A stretch of 25,238 nt of DNA from Basidiobolus meristosporus CBS 931.73. Lineage: Eukaryota; Basidiobolomycota; Basidiobolomycetes; Basidiobolales; Basidiobolaceae. The notes below the pieces were generated by a model, which searched no databases, was not told where the DNA came from, and saw nothing but the letters and a program-made list of their open reading frames with translations. A program made the position numbers and the translations under genes. Shown here one piece after another: positions 1-10,034 of this stretch (positions are counted from its first letter, which is position 1; each line of letters starts with the position of its first letter). The DNA is taken from assembly GCA_002104905.1 (NCBI GenBank), contig MCFE01000934.1, forward strand, positions 1-25,238, read 5' to 3'.

Positions 1-790
1 AGAGGATCAGTATTTGAAACTCTGTAGAAGTAATACAGCTGCAACACTAAGTAAGGAGGGTTTCTTAACATTCAGGAGCATTCTGTAACAGTTTCAGGGT
101 TAGTACAAAATGTTTGATAAAAAGCATTAATTTGATTGTCACTATATGGGAATAACCAAAGGATCATAGACATGAAGAAACTGGTAAAATTGGGGCAGCA
201 AATAAGTCCTACAGTGGCCAATACTAGTCTAAAATTGTAAAGTAAGTCTTTAGCTGCTGAATGATACCAAATAGTCCAATATTTTGACATGGTCAAATAT
301 TACTTATGTGGCAAAACCCTATGAAAAATAATTTGGTCCCACAGGTGGATCCAATCCAGATCATCCATCAAAATCCCATTTAGAGGCCATCATAATAACA
401 GCAGCTTGGAATTAGTGACCCTCCTGATGATCTTATAACAAGATCATGACAGTGTTTTGCAAATTTTACAGCCAAATAAAGGGATAAAGCTTGACAATTT
501 TTGATTGGTGCTGTGACAATATTTGCATGGTAAGGTTGCAGTCTTTCAGTGCTCTATTACTATTTTAAGTGGATCCAGACAGCCAGGACTTCCAATTGCC
601 TTATACGGCAAGAAACTTGATGGTATTTTGATGGCCTCACAGCAAGACTCTAATGGCATTTTTTTGGCAGTATGACAGCCTACCGCTGGTTCTGTATAAT
701 GCTACCATACCAATTTACCAAATGGTATTTCCTTTTTCTACCTCCCCTTATGCAAATCATGTATATCACTGTAGAATCACCTTTCTTTAT
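1..790. other. Stretch without a recognisable gene
   Basis: No reading frame here has recognisable similarity to a protein family. The longest open frame (about 74 codons, minus strand, 72-296) shows no motif and is probably chance in AT-rich DNA. The stretch lies downstream of the broken Tnp2-like transposase on the minus strand, so it probably holds that element's 3' untranslated and terminal sequence, but I could not identify an inverted terminal repeat. Confidence 0.4.
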
Positions 791-794
791 TTGC

Positions 795-3242
795 TTACCC
801 ACTACTACCTTGGGTATTCCACATATAGTTTGAATCAAAAAAAACTATGGCCTCCAACTTACTAACCTCTACAAACATGCACACCTGCTGCAATTGACAT
901 ACTACTATCACCTCAACTTTATAGCTTTTTAGTGTGGTACTTGCAGAGTTGCCATATATCTTGTACTGCTGGTAGCATATACATCTTGCAAAGATATGCT
1001 TGGTTGTTGCCACTTCTGCCATGAATACCTCCTGAATATTGGCAAGAACTTCTTGGTATTTAGCCAATATATTCCTTCACCCTACTGGATTCTAATCCCC
1101 CTTATAGGTGCACTCTGGCTTTTGTGTGTGTGAATTCTGTATTGAATGGTGTAGAAGTTGGCTTGTGACCACAAGAAATCCGGCATATCTTGGTGGAGTT
1201 TTCCCAATAAAAATTAGTTGCTTGTTGCACCCAACCCAACTTTGCATTACTTAACTGATTACCCATGCATTGGGGCAGCCTAGCTTCTTAATGCCATAGT
1301 CATAGGTGTCTCCATGTGTACATTTGTTCTCTGTATTCTTCAATTCTTTCTGGCTGTCCTCCATGTGCCAACTCATCACATCCATGACAGACTAGAAGGT
1401 AATATTCTTGATGTGATTGGGATATGGTAGTTCCTGCAACTTGACTTGTCTTCCTATCTCCCCATGCATCTGCTCCATAGGAAACTCCCAAAAGGTGAAG
1501 CAAGGCCCAATATTCTCCACACACCATGCAAGATGGAGTAGAGAATGGATACAGTAGCGGCAGGGATCTATGCTTTCAGCTTTATGTTTGTGGTATGGCT
1601 GCTCAAATCCCGTCACAAACTCCTCACACAACAGCTGTAGATGCGTCAAGTTGGCATTGGTGATCCGCTTCTGGATAAATATTCCTACAATGTCCACATA
1701 TGACTCCCAATGCTTCCTATATACTCTTGGTAGGAATGGCTTCAGAACACCACTTGAATAAATAGATATCCAGCTCATCCAGTCTTTGCATTTGTATTGT
1801 CACATATGCATATGAATATTATTTGGAGCCTGTGAGTAGTACTGAGGGTAGTGGATACTCTGCAATATCTTGCCAATTTTTCAAATTTCTCCAGTATCTC
1901 AAAGGGCTCATTTAGCTTGAAATGCCTCATGTACAACTTGATCATCAGTATAGGGATATTGTTGAAATTCAAATGCATTGCTCCCAGTGAAAAGGTTTTG
2001 CTCCAATAGATACTCTCTATCTTAAGTATCTCTGGTTTCCAATTGATTCCATATTCTGGCTAATAGCATATAGCTTGCCTACTTTGATGCAATTGCATGC
2101 TTTCTTATGTACATTCTCTTGCTGGAAAGATGATGTTCTTAGTGCTGGTGTTTGGGTAATAATAATATGTGTGAGTCAAGAAGTAAATCCCCTGGATCTC
2201 ACACATTTGACAGCAATACCATCTATTTTGCCCAGATAACCTGCTATCTTGTTGATGGCTTGGGTATCTCCAACGCAGATAATAATATGTGCTTTTACAT
2301 GATGGCCACTTACAGTTATCCTGCTGGAAAGCATACAAAATTCATCCAGCTATGGATACAGGTATCTATCCAGGTTGGATGGTGATTTAGGCCCAGATGC
2401 CAGTGAGACTACCATCAGATTATTGCTCTGATACTATAAGATGGGCGGCACATTCAGATTGATGAGAATCAGGAGTGAGAACAATGTCTTCCCGCAATGG
2501 TGGTGGATTCCTGACAATTTGGACATGTTGCAATGGTAGCATTTTTGGATGTGAATGCCATGCAACTGTTAGCACATGCTGGAATCAGGACAGTCTCTGG
2601 ATCATATGTTGCCAGCCACATGATGGTTATCCACTTGTACCATGTACATGGTATGTTGCATCCTGGCATGATTTTGGCCAGAAGTAGTAATAAATCTTCA
2701 AAGTCCCTATGACTGATATTAGTGGAAATGTGCCACTTCTCTAGCCACAACATTACATCATTCACCAGTAGATGGATTACTGGGCTCACTTGGCTCCATA
2801 AAGTATCCGTGGCTTTTGTTTCAATGTGTGTTGTCTCATTGCATATAGGGATTTGACCAAGCTCATACATGGTACTGTTGTTAAGGGAGATAGGCTCAAA
2901 ATCCATCAGTGAGCCTTCTTTGTCAGAGCTATCACTCTGTGTGGCATATTCAGAAGGCTGAGGTGAGCCTAAGGGCATCACAAACTCACCTGACTCAGTT
3001 TGCGCAAGGTGACAAAAACAGCCAGGTGCCAATGTAGAAGTATCAGCTGACTGGCAAGATAATGTTGGTACAGTAGTGACCAATGAATGGTCAAATATGA
3101 CTTGGGTGGCAAAACACTGGCCGTGATCCTTGTAATACTTCCTATGCTGTCTGTGTGCTTTATGGCTGAACAGCTTGCCACAATAGCCACATTGTCTTTT
3201 TTCTCTTTTCTTACGGCATTGAGTCAAAGTAGTCTTGTCCAT
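795..3242 (-). pseudogene. Tnp2/Plavaka-type (CACTA-like) transposase, degenerate (element A)
   Basis: Broken transposase read leftwards from an ATG at 3242. The first 257 codons are open. They begin with a Lys/Arg-rich stretch and a C2H2-like finger (C18, C21, H30/H33, H40/C43) and end near residues 240-243 with a CPNC motif preceded by IPACANSCMAFTS, typical of the N-terminal part of basidiomycete Plavaka/Tnp2 proteins. Around 2170-2310 another frame reads VKAHIIICVGDTQAINKIAG, matching the family's 'RAALL..CD.PA.RK.AGF' segment. Near 1980-2010 there is a 'GAMHL....IP' motif. At 1392-1778 an open piece reads WISIYSSGVLKPFLP, then HSLLHLAWCVENIGPCF and FWEFPMEQMHGEIGR, the family's C-terminal core; 795-1067 is the tail. 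The three largest pieces share one frame, but stops, frameshifts and an apparently shortened middle make it non-functional. The family assignment is from remembered motifs and is good; the exact 3' end is uncertain. Confidence 0.8.
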
Positions 3243-3463
3243 GGGGCAACAAGTTTGAGCTTCAACAATGTAACACTATTATATCACTTTTTTGTCAATA
3301 TTCAGGTGAGCTTAAGACAGTCTTGCATTTGAGACATCACACCTACATGAATGTAAGACTCAATGATGACCCGCCATAGTAAGCATATAAATAAAGTTGT
3401 GGCACCACATACACACGTATATGCAACACTATTTCCCCTTTGGTTTGACTCACCTCCATATAT
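3243..3463. promoter_or_regulatory. Shared divergent promoter region of element A
   Basis: This 221-bp spacer separates the start codons of the minus-strand Tnp2-like gene (3242) and the plus-strand ORF2 (3464). It contains a TATA-like string (CATATAAATAAAG, near 3385) oriented for ORF2 and the palindrome-like motif GTCTTGCATTTGAGAC at 3320-3335. The corresponding spacer of copy B (10457-10678) is clearly homologous and keeps both features, while the flanking coding frames are broken, so this is a common ancestral regulatory region. Promoter function is inferred. Confidence 0.5.
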
Positions 3464-5529
3464 ATGCCACCAAAAAATAAAGTAATGTTGTCTGGTTCTC
3501 AACCAAGCCCCACTGCTGACAGCAACAGATGAATGGTTTGACAACAGCTTGCTTTGACATTCAGTGCAACAAGCAGGGCTATATCCAAAAAAGGCCGTGT
3601 GGACAGTGTGCCCATTGAAGGTAATAATGCGGACTCTTCAGGCTCTCAGTCAAGTAGGCAATTGAGAACCACTGCAGAACCACAAGCTGACCCTTATGCT
3701 CAGGCAGATGAGAATGTAGCAAACACAGTATCCTCAGTTGAAGATCGGCAAGTGGTCATGATAACATCACCACCACCCATATTAGCAAGTATGTTGTCAG
3801 CTCATACGAAAGCATTAATAAAGCAATTAGGTGCAGTGGCTGATAGGATAGATGCAATGGCCCAAAGAAGTGAGTAAGTAGTCCAGAAACAGGATGAGCA
3901 GATAATACATGTAGAGCAATCAATATCCCAGGTAGAGAAAGCAGTATATTTGCTGCAAAGAAGGAACTCAAGTAGCTCAATTTCACAGCCAAGAATTGAG
4001 CCATTTCCGGATGTAACAGCAGAGGAACACTGTACAGTCTTTGAAGCACAACAACAGTGCCCAAAGATAAAGCCAACAGAAAAACCTATCACAGCATGGC
4101 AGGGAGACAATGTGGTTATTATACCAAAGCCTTAAAATCAAAAGACATTGAAGTTCAGTGAAGCCATTGAGTGCCATAATAAACAGTGGGCTAATATACA
4201 AGAGGCTGTCAGAAATCAAGCATGCCATCACCTCAAGGCCATCATACCATGGGACCATCAGGAGCTCAAGGCCAAGCAGAATGCACTTGACTTGCTCCAT
4301 GAGCATTATCCAGGATTCAAACAGTCAAACAGATTTTGGGCCAACATTGGTATGCTGAGAAAGTATCTTTAGAATAGCAGAAACTATCCATGGCAGAAGA
4401 ACAAGGATGCCATGGCTAAAAACCAGCGGTTTCCTCAAGAGCCTGTTACAAGCTGGGCCAAAAGCTCCAGGCAAGCATCAGAGAGATGTCAGGCAGCTGG
4501 AAGAGTGCCAATTAAGGATAAGCAGGCAGACATGAATGCACCAGCACAACATTTATTGGGGAAAAAGCGCATTACTGCTCAAGAAGCACCCGGTCAATGT
4601 AGCAGTGAAGGACCTGGCATTGATAAAACCAGCTGCTTTTACAGGAGCCCGTCACAACTACGGTTGAGAGCTCAAAACAAGCTGAAAAGAAATGTCAGGT
4701 TGCCAGAAGAGTGCCAGTAAGAGACAAGCAAGCCAGAACAGATGTGTTAGAGCAGAATTTATCAAGGAGAAAACATAGTTCTTTACAAGAAGCACTCATA
4801 CAAAGTAGCAGTGAAAGACCTAGCAGAGATAAAGGAAAAGGTAAAGTAAAAATGTCTACCCAAGCCTGAGACAGGAAGGCAAGCAAAAAAAACTGCAGTT
4901 CTTCCCAATTAACACTGCAAGCTAGGAACAGACTGAATCCCATCATAGCCAAGAAGAATTACCAACAAGAAAACAGCTGTTTTCACAAGAGTTGGAAGCA
5001 TAGCCAGTTGAGCTACACTCTAGCAAGGTAGATGAGTTTGCTAAAAATGCAATTGTTTACCACAGCCTCCACAGCCTCCATTGTTGACAGAGTGGAGATC
5101 CCACTGACAGACAAGGCTACAATGTCAAGAGCTCAAAAGACTTTCACAATGCCTTTAGTGGAGTTTTGAAACATTAATAGGCACATTGAGAGGTTGCAGC
5201 ACTTCTTCAAGAGCAGTGCTCAAGAAAACGCACTGGTATATAGCAAGGACTTATTGCAAAGACTGGCAGATGAGGAGCTAGACGTTGCAGTGCGGTCTGA
5301 AGACCAGGATGTGTGGGAACCCTTGAATGAACAGTGGCATAAAGCCGTTGGGTTCCCGTCAAAGTTGCGGAACCAGAGCGTTACAGCAGAAATACTTATT
5401 CAGTGGTGGATTTTGATGGATTTACTTGTTGAGTGTGGGGTTCAGCTTAATGTTAGTGTAGGGTATAGTGACTTGTACAGGTCAATACAATTGGCAATCA
5501 AGGTACAACTGAAGTTTCAATGGAAATAA
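3464..5529 (+). pseudogene. ORF2, unknown partner gene of the Tnp2-like element (copy A), broken
   Basis: Original gene of about 690 codons, not recognised as a named family. The ATG at 3464 (MPPKNKV...) is supported by copy B, where MQPKNNA... begins at the matching position (10679). Frame 2 runs to about 4690 with in-frame stops (for example TGA after 'TADSNR' and TAA at 3875-3877, where copy B has GAA). The frame then shifts to frame 1 as far as the stop at 5527-5529. Visible parts: a heptad-like coiled coil (about 3810-3960, LIKQLGAVADRIDAMAQ... EQSISQVEKAVYLLQ); a block containing LLHEHYPGFKQSNRFWANIG (4285-4345); a Lys/Ser/Gln-rich repeated section; and a C-terminal domain (5194-5529) with QHFFKSS, LLQRLADEE, EDQDVWE, WILMDLLVECG and DLYRSIQLAI. 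That domain recurs in B and D. Its place opposite the transposase suggests a transposition accessory protein; this is inference. Confidence 0.7.
4486..4850 (+). repeat. Internal ~206-bp tandem duplication within ORF2 (copy A)
   Basis: The segment beginning ATGTCAGGCAGCTGGAAGAG at 4486 recurs, diverged, at 4692 (ATGTCAGGTTGCCAGAAGAG). Both continue with the same order of residues: 'CQ.A.RVP..DKQA', 'Q.L..K', 'QEA..QSSSE.P..DK'. The offset of 206 bp is not a multiple of three, and the ORF2 frame changes between the two units, so the present frame shift lies between or within the repeats. Copy B retains unit 1 (11697-11840) and unit 2 (13117-13240), now separated by the LTR-like insertion. Confidence 0.7.
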
Positions 5530-5725
5530 ATCAATTAGTACGCATGAAAAGTAAGAGAAACAGTTGGGTCAGGAAGTAAGGAGCGTGAAAAAGAGGCAAT
5601 AGCCAATCAATTCACACAAACTTAGGAGGCAATAGAGTGTCTGGGATCAGAAAGTGAGTAAATTGGCAGGGAACCAATCAAAAGCCACTTATACATTGTT
5701 GTGATGAAAAATTTTGATAAAGTTT
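5530..5725. other. 3' tail of element A, ending in a 90-bp direct repeat
   Basis: This is non-coding sequence downstream of ORF2, homologous to 14678-14870 behind ORF2 of copy B (shared 'GAAAAGTAAGAGAAACAGTTG' and 'AAAGAGGCAATAGCCAATCA' strings, allowing mismatches). Its last 90 bp (5636-5725) recur at 10102-10191 on the other side of C1 with about three differences. Confidence 0.7.
5636..5725 (+). repeat. 90-bp direct repeat, left copy flanking C1
   Basis: It begins AGTGTCTGGGATCAGAAAG and ends GATAAAGTTT, directly abutting the left inverted end (AGACTTGTTCC) of C1. The right copy is 10102-10191. Two of the differences are TG (left) against CA (right), consistent with an ancestral CG mutated on opposite strands. 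A block this long is not a normal target-site duplication for this transposon type. Confidence 0.85.
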
Positions 5726-5748
5726 AGACTTGTTCCATTGCATAGTGC
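5725..5748 (+). repeat. Left terminal inverted repeat of C1
   Basis: TAGACTTGTTCCATTGCATAGTGCC pairs with the reverse complement of the right end of C1 (10079-10102, GGCACTATCCAACGGAACAGGTCTA without its first base). The same end, (T)AGACTTGTTCCRTTG, bounds C3 and, with one change, the MITE, and lies at the right end of C2. Confidence 0.8.
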
Positions 5749-5993
5749 CAAATGATGCCATAGTGTGCCAGAGAGGTCAAGTGAGCCTATACTTGACCAC
5801 AGAGTGTGAAACATAGCTCTGCATCTTCATGTAAAGCAGCCCCTGTGTTTTACCCATTGCGCAGGAGAAAATCCACTTTTTGACCTTTTTTTTTTGGATC
5901 AATATAGCTCAGGATGTGTTAGAGCACAGGAGAGCTGAAGATATGCATCTGGTACTCAATGCCCATGGCACTCTGAATCTAGCTCCTGTAGCT

Positions 5994-6157
5994 TGTATCA
6001 TGTCACAAAAATGAATGGCACTTTCTTGGTCCACTGGTACTATCTGGCACTTTAAGTGCTTTGTATAGCTCTTACTTTGAGGCTAATATTTAAATATAGT
6101 GCCAGATAGTACCAGTGGACCAAGATAGTGCCATTCATTTTTGTGACATGATACAAG
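5994..6157. repeat. Near-perfect ~59-bp hairpin in the C1 left shell
   Basis: The arm at 5994-6052 (CTTGTATCATGTCACAAAAA..., ending ACTATCTGGCACT) is the reverse complement of 6098-6157 (AGTGCCAGATAGTACCAG..., ending ATGATACAAG), with one or two mismatches and a loop of about 45 nt. It corresponds to the centre of the foldback MITE at 13865-14597. The Harbinger transposase frame enters this arm from the right and ends in it at 6135. Confidence 0.85.
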
Positions 6158-6869
6158 TGTGCTCTACCCTTACTCTGAAATGATTAAATATCTCATTGTA
6201 GAGCTTCTGCTTCCTGCTAAGCACACCATTCCTTGGCTTCCTATAAGCTGTAATACATCCTAATCTCTGACAATCCTCTCCTATATAGGCCAAGTCTGCC
6301 ATACATTTCTCCCCTCTACTGAATTCAGGATGATTCTCTACCCAGAGTGCTTTGTCATGCCTACTTCCAGCAAATGGCCCACTAAACCAGATGATGTTAC
6401 CCTCAATGTCAGACAGTGCTTGAAACTTCACACAGTGTGCCTTGTACTTGCCAGAATAAAAGTGCCTCTGCCCTCTAGAAGGTCTGTTAATCCTCACTGG
6501 GAAGGTATCCAAAATACTCCTGATATGGAACCTGTTGCTGAACACTCTGGGATATGGAAGTCTATTGGAGCTTCTGAACCTAGTATTCCAAGCTTGCTCT
6601 AAGTCATTCATACCCTCTGCAAGGTGGTTCTCCATTGCTGTCAGCTGGGAATGAAAGCTTCTAGGACTTTTGTTGCCATGGATGGTGGGATGAAACCTTG
6701 TAGGGCAATAGTTCTTGTAATAGCAGAGAAGCTTAACAAGGGATCTCCTTGAGTAGATTGGGGTTGATGGTCCACAGTACTTGGAATAGATCTCCTCCAG
6801 TGTGTCAAAAGGAAATCCAGTGGTAGTGATGGGATTGATGAGAAAAGACCATTCAGATGAGTAAGTCAT
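6135..6869 (-). pseudogene. Harbinger-like DDE_Tnp_4 transposase, C-terminally truncated (C1)
   Basis: Reads leftwards from an ATG at 6869 for 244 codons. The first 237 codons are identical to the C3 protein, including the DDE residues: D121 (ILDTFPVRINRP), D192 (MADLAYIGED) and E236 (RVRVEHT). After VEHT the frame crosses into the MITE arm and ends in seven foreign residues, so the last ~57 residues of the family domain (FGYLKRFRIL...) are lost. About 730 bp of DNA are identical to C3 apart from one base, at the start codon: C1 has ATG, C3 has TTG. There is no CpG from 6157 to 6887. It probably cannot act as a normal transposase because the segment following the catalytic glutamate is missing; it might act as a repressor-like truncated protein, but nothing shows this. 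Confidence 0.85.
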
Positions 6870-7228
6870 ATTAAAATTGATGGATGATCGTATGGAGGCG
6901 GTTTGAATTGATTCGGCGCGATCTGCGTTATTTATCTGATTTTTAACACATTATGGTTAAATCTCCATCAATTGCCATGTATCCCATCATTATGTCGCAA
7001 AAATCATCCGCAAACAATGCCTTGGTACTTTTATTGATGCTTTAATCATAGGTCTATAATCAAATAGGAAATCTGCGATTGATGTGATCTGATCCGTGTC
7101 AACGTGATCTGAGATGCATCATGCATAATATATGGAAAATTCAACAATCACTTTAGTTTTCATATATATTTCATATAAGACCAGGTTGATGCCAATATAC
7201 TGCTGTATAAGTATCCAAATCTGTTGCT
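6870..7228. promoter_or_regulatory. Divergent spacer of C1 between transposase and partner gene
   Basis: 359 bp between the two start codons, homologous to 22802-23160 in C3 and partly to 15119-15378 in C2. It holds AT-rich, TATA-like strings (TTCATATATATTTCATATAAG near 7158) suited to a plus-strand promoter. Unlike the adjacent transposase gene it contains CpGs, and most C1/C3 differences here are at CpG. Promoter activity is inferred. Confidence 0.45.
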
Positions 7229-9308
7229 ATGGTCCCCATACCAAGCCTCAACTCATCTTTAGTACAACCCAGACAAAACCCATCCCCCAGCTCACAAGCG
7301 CAGTCCGGACCGGAAAGGTTGATGTTGGATCTGTTTGAGTTCTTGCTAAATGATTTTAGTATGGCCCAAGTGTCTATGATGAGCCTTCATACAGATATTT
7401 GGGCACTACTGATTAATCTAGCAGAACTAGATACCTCAGAGAGTCGACAAAGATGGAAGAATTTGAGTAGAAAGCTGTGGCATGAGTTCTACATCAAGAT
7501 GCCAGCCGATGTATGTAAAAAGATATATAACAAGACAAGTATTGAAATCAAGAATGAGCTGAGAGTGAGGGGATTTGACAAGGAAGCCGCGTGGGAACGA
7601 TTTTGCGCGCAATTTGCACAGTACGGGCCGGACGCGTCCGTTCATGCATCAACTTTGGGAACCAAAGAGATTTTGAATGAGTTTTTGCCTCAAATGACTA
7701 ATGTACTACGTGATATATTAGTAGAGCTAAGTGGCTTCCGAGAGCAATATACACAGGACTCATCCAGGCAACAGCTCCAAAGTATCAGACAGAGGGTAAG
7801 TGAATACCTTGCGGAATCAGATGGTGAGCTTCAGGAGGAAGAATACAGACCGTGAGCAACATTGTCCAGATCATGCCAGCACGCCTTGCTGGATTCCCTA
7901 CCATCTCTTGCAACCACAGCACGCCGGCGCACGTCAGTCCAGACCACGCCAACACCCTTTACCAGAACGCCCCGCGTCGAGTCAACACGCATTGAGTCAA
8001 CGCGCGTTGGGTCAACGCGCGCGCTTCAGAGCAAAACAACCAGAACTCGCCAAACTGCTCATTTAGACACAAGTCCATTGGAGCGGACCAAGTCGCGTCA
8101 ACATGCGGCATCACATTGAACTCAGCCAAGGGCCATCTCAACGCGTCAAGGCGCGCCTGCGCGTGCTGTTTTGCCTGACCATCAGCGAGTTACTTCTGGT
8201 GAACTGACTGATGATGACCAACATGAAGTGACTCAACCACCGGAGCCCTTGGCAAGTAAAAGAACGTGTCAGCGTGTGGCACTACAGGCCGGTGTGGTGG
8301 TGTAGAGGTACTCCTGGGAGTAGCTACACAACTCAAGGTGTGTGAGGTGTCTGATGGGTGCAATAACCTCTGTGTCTAAACTGCTGGTGTCTTTGTCAAT
8401 ATGTCACTATGGTAAAAGCTCCTGCTTCTCTAGCTTCCTAGGTGCTCCAAGTGTCTCCAAAGGCCTCTGTGTGTCTTGTGCACTACCCTGAAAAGCTCCT
8501 TGATGGCAGGTCTGAGATGTACTGTTGAAGGCAGGTGCAGTGATCAACTGCTAATCAATAAGGTAGAAGTGTTACTGATAGAAGGGATGATTTATTGATG
8601 AGGGATTGCTTTCCCTTAAATACTTTTCCTGATTGCCAAGTGATTACTAATGACAAGGTTCTAGAAGATTCTAGGTATCAGTGGAATTCTTGATGACATC
8701 ACTATGAGCTAAAAATATGCCAAGAATGTCCTGGAAGGTTCTAAAAGGCACAGCACTCTCAACCAATCAGGAATCAGTAGTCTGAAACCTGTGCAACATA
8801 GAAATACCATATATGGTATTGAAATGGTAGAGATGGTAACACAGACCTAGGTCATGTGTCACGGGTACTGACGCGGGTACTTGCCTTATATAGATACATC
8901 TACTGATCACAAAGCTGAATAACATCTGGGATAACTAATGCTAATAACTAATCAGGGTAAACATCATATGGGGATAGTACTGATAATATGGGCAAGAGAA
9001 GAATGGGATAATACTGATAAGATAAAATATGGATAAGTATGTCATAATGACTATATGAATAAACTTGTCTGTGGGAGGTATGTTTACCCTACCACACCGG
9101 TTCAGTTGGTTCAGTTGGTTCAGTCGGAGCAATTCAGCGCGGCCAAGCTGCAGCATCGCACTCATCAACTAGGAGGCAAAATACTGACTACAAATACACA
9201 AGTAGCCAAGATGATAGTCAGCCAGGAAGTAGTATAGGTGTGCAAAGTGAGTCACTACCAAATGCTTCAGTAGTAATCCCTGTGAGAAAAAAACCCAGGA
9301 GAAGATGA
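7229..9308 (+). pseudogene. Partner gene of the Harbinger-like element, copy C1, broken by stops and an LTR
   Basis: Same gene as the intact 423-codon frame in C3. It is open from ATG 7229 to a TGA at 7853-7855. It continues in the same frame at 7862 to a second TGA at 8117-8119, is interrupted after 8292 by a solo LTR (8293-9096), and resumes at 9097 to the natural stop at about 9306-9308, with the basic C-terminus VRKKPRRR preserved. Both premature TGAs face CAA in C3, the pattern expected if the ancestor had CGA and each copy lost its CpG on a different strand. Outside CpG sites the sequence is almost identical to C3, so inactivation is recent. Function is discussed under the C3 copy. Confidence 0.85.
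8293..9096 (-). mobile_element. Solo LTR (LTR-X family) inserted in the C1 partner gene
   Basis: 804 bp with ends TGTGGT...ACCACA, flanked by a 4-bp target duplication CCGG (8289-8292 and 9097-9100). The empty site is visible in C3 (GCCGGTTCAG near 24220). Read on the minus strand it has a TATA-like AGTATTTAAGGG (about 8616-8628) followed by AATAAATCAT (about 8591-8600), the order expected of an LTR promoter and polyadenylation signal. The same family, longer and in the opposite direction, lies at 16300-17368. No internal retroelement sequence is present, hence a solo LTR. Confidence 0.85.
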
Positions 9309-10034
9309 TGCAATTGCTTTGAATCGCTCACATTTGTAATGATCCCGACAACCCTTTTTTTTTGCAATCCAAATCAAGCCATTGCAAATCAGTGATCATC
9401 AAATTTTTGATATAAGTAATATCAAGGTTGTCTCACATTTGAGACAGAACCCCTATAAATAAACACCCTGCATATATATACGTCATCTGTAATACCAGTG
9501 CAGCTATTGGATCTGTTTTGTACCTACACGATTGCTTGCGTGCTAGCTATGACACCTTGCCCAATCACTAGGATCAGGGATTTACTTGCTCAATGGGCAA
9601 AATGGGATATTTGATGGCAAATCAGGTAGCTTTTTCAGTAGTCAATGAGCCAATTGGGGGCTGCCAGCTTTAGGATACTTTTGGACCAATTAACCACTGA
9701 GATACCGTCCAATTGGAGTGAGGGTAACCAAAATGGTAAGTATCAGTGTAGTTTATAGTGTGATACACATTTATTTCCATTTACATTAAAGAAACATATC
9801 CAAATACCGGATTTTACCTGCCATTATAGCGGTATCCAAGCGCGCACGTGATGCAAGCATTACAAGTTGGCGCAATCATCCGCGCCAACCTCATCGTGTC
9901 AGATTGTGCCATAGTGTGCAAGATTGTCCCGCATAGTGCAAAATTGTCCAAGAACAATCCTGCCTTCTGGTAGCTATTATATATATATATATCTTTGGGG
10001 GGAGAGTACTTTTGGGGTTGGATATATCTGCACT
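9309..10034 (+). other. Right-end non-coding region of C1 with TATA box and conserved mini-ORF
   Basis: About 680 bp (9309-9985) nearly identical to C3 24433-25107. It holds the inverted repeat GTCTCACATTTGAGAC (9430-9445), a TATA box TATAAATAA (9454-9462) and, about 90 bp further on, a 21-codon frame starting ATGACACCTTGCCC (9549-9614; MTPCPITRIRDLL...). Most differences from C3 are again at CpG. From about 9978 a (TA)n run marks the junction to other sequence that leads into the MITE end. Its role is unknown: it may be a promoter, a regulatory end, or a captured 5' gene fragment. Confidence 0.5.

Noticed and set aside
72-296. 74-codon minus-strand frame
   Set aside because: No similarity I can name, no second copy in the window, and the length is expected by chance in AT-rich DNA.
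330-360. Possible inverted terminal repeat of element A against 14880-14910
   Set aside because: Only about 20 loosely matching bases around AAAATAATT; too weak to define an element end.
3756-4306. Three overlapping minus-strand frames of ~100 codons
   Set aside because: Antisense to ORF2, rich in Leu/Cys/Ser as expected from the reverse of Lys/Gln-rich codons; copy B does not keep them open in the same way.
5994-6157. Hairpin as a transcription terminator or microRNA gene
   Set aside because: It is the central part of the foldback MITE also seen complete at 13865-14597.
9597-9829. Segment absent from C2 taken as an intron removed in a retrocopy
   Set aside because: The boundaries are not GT...AG, and C2 keeps flanking non-coding DNA, so a deletion in C2 is simpler.
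9978-9992. (TA)n run as a TATA promoter
   Set aside because: It is absent from C3 and marks the junction between the Harbinger core and the other end sequence in C1.
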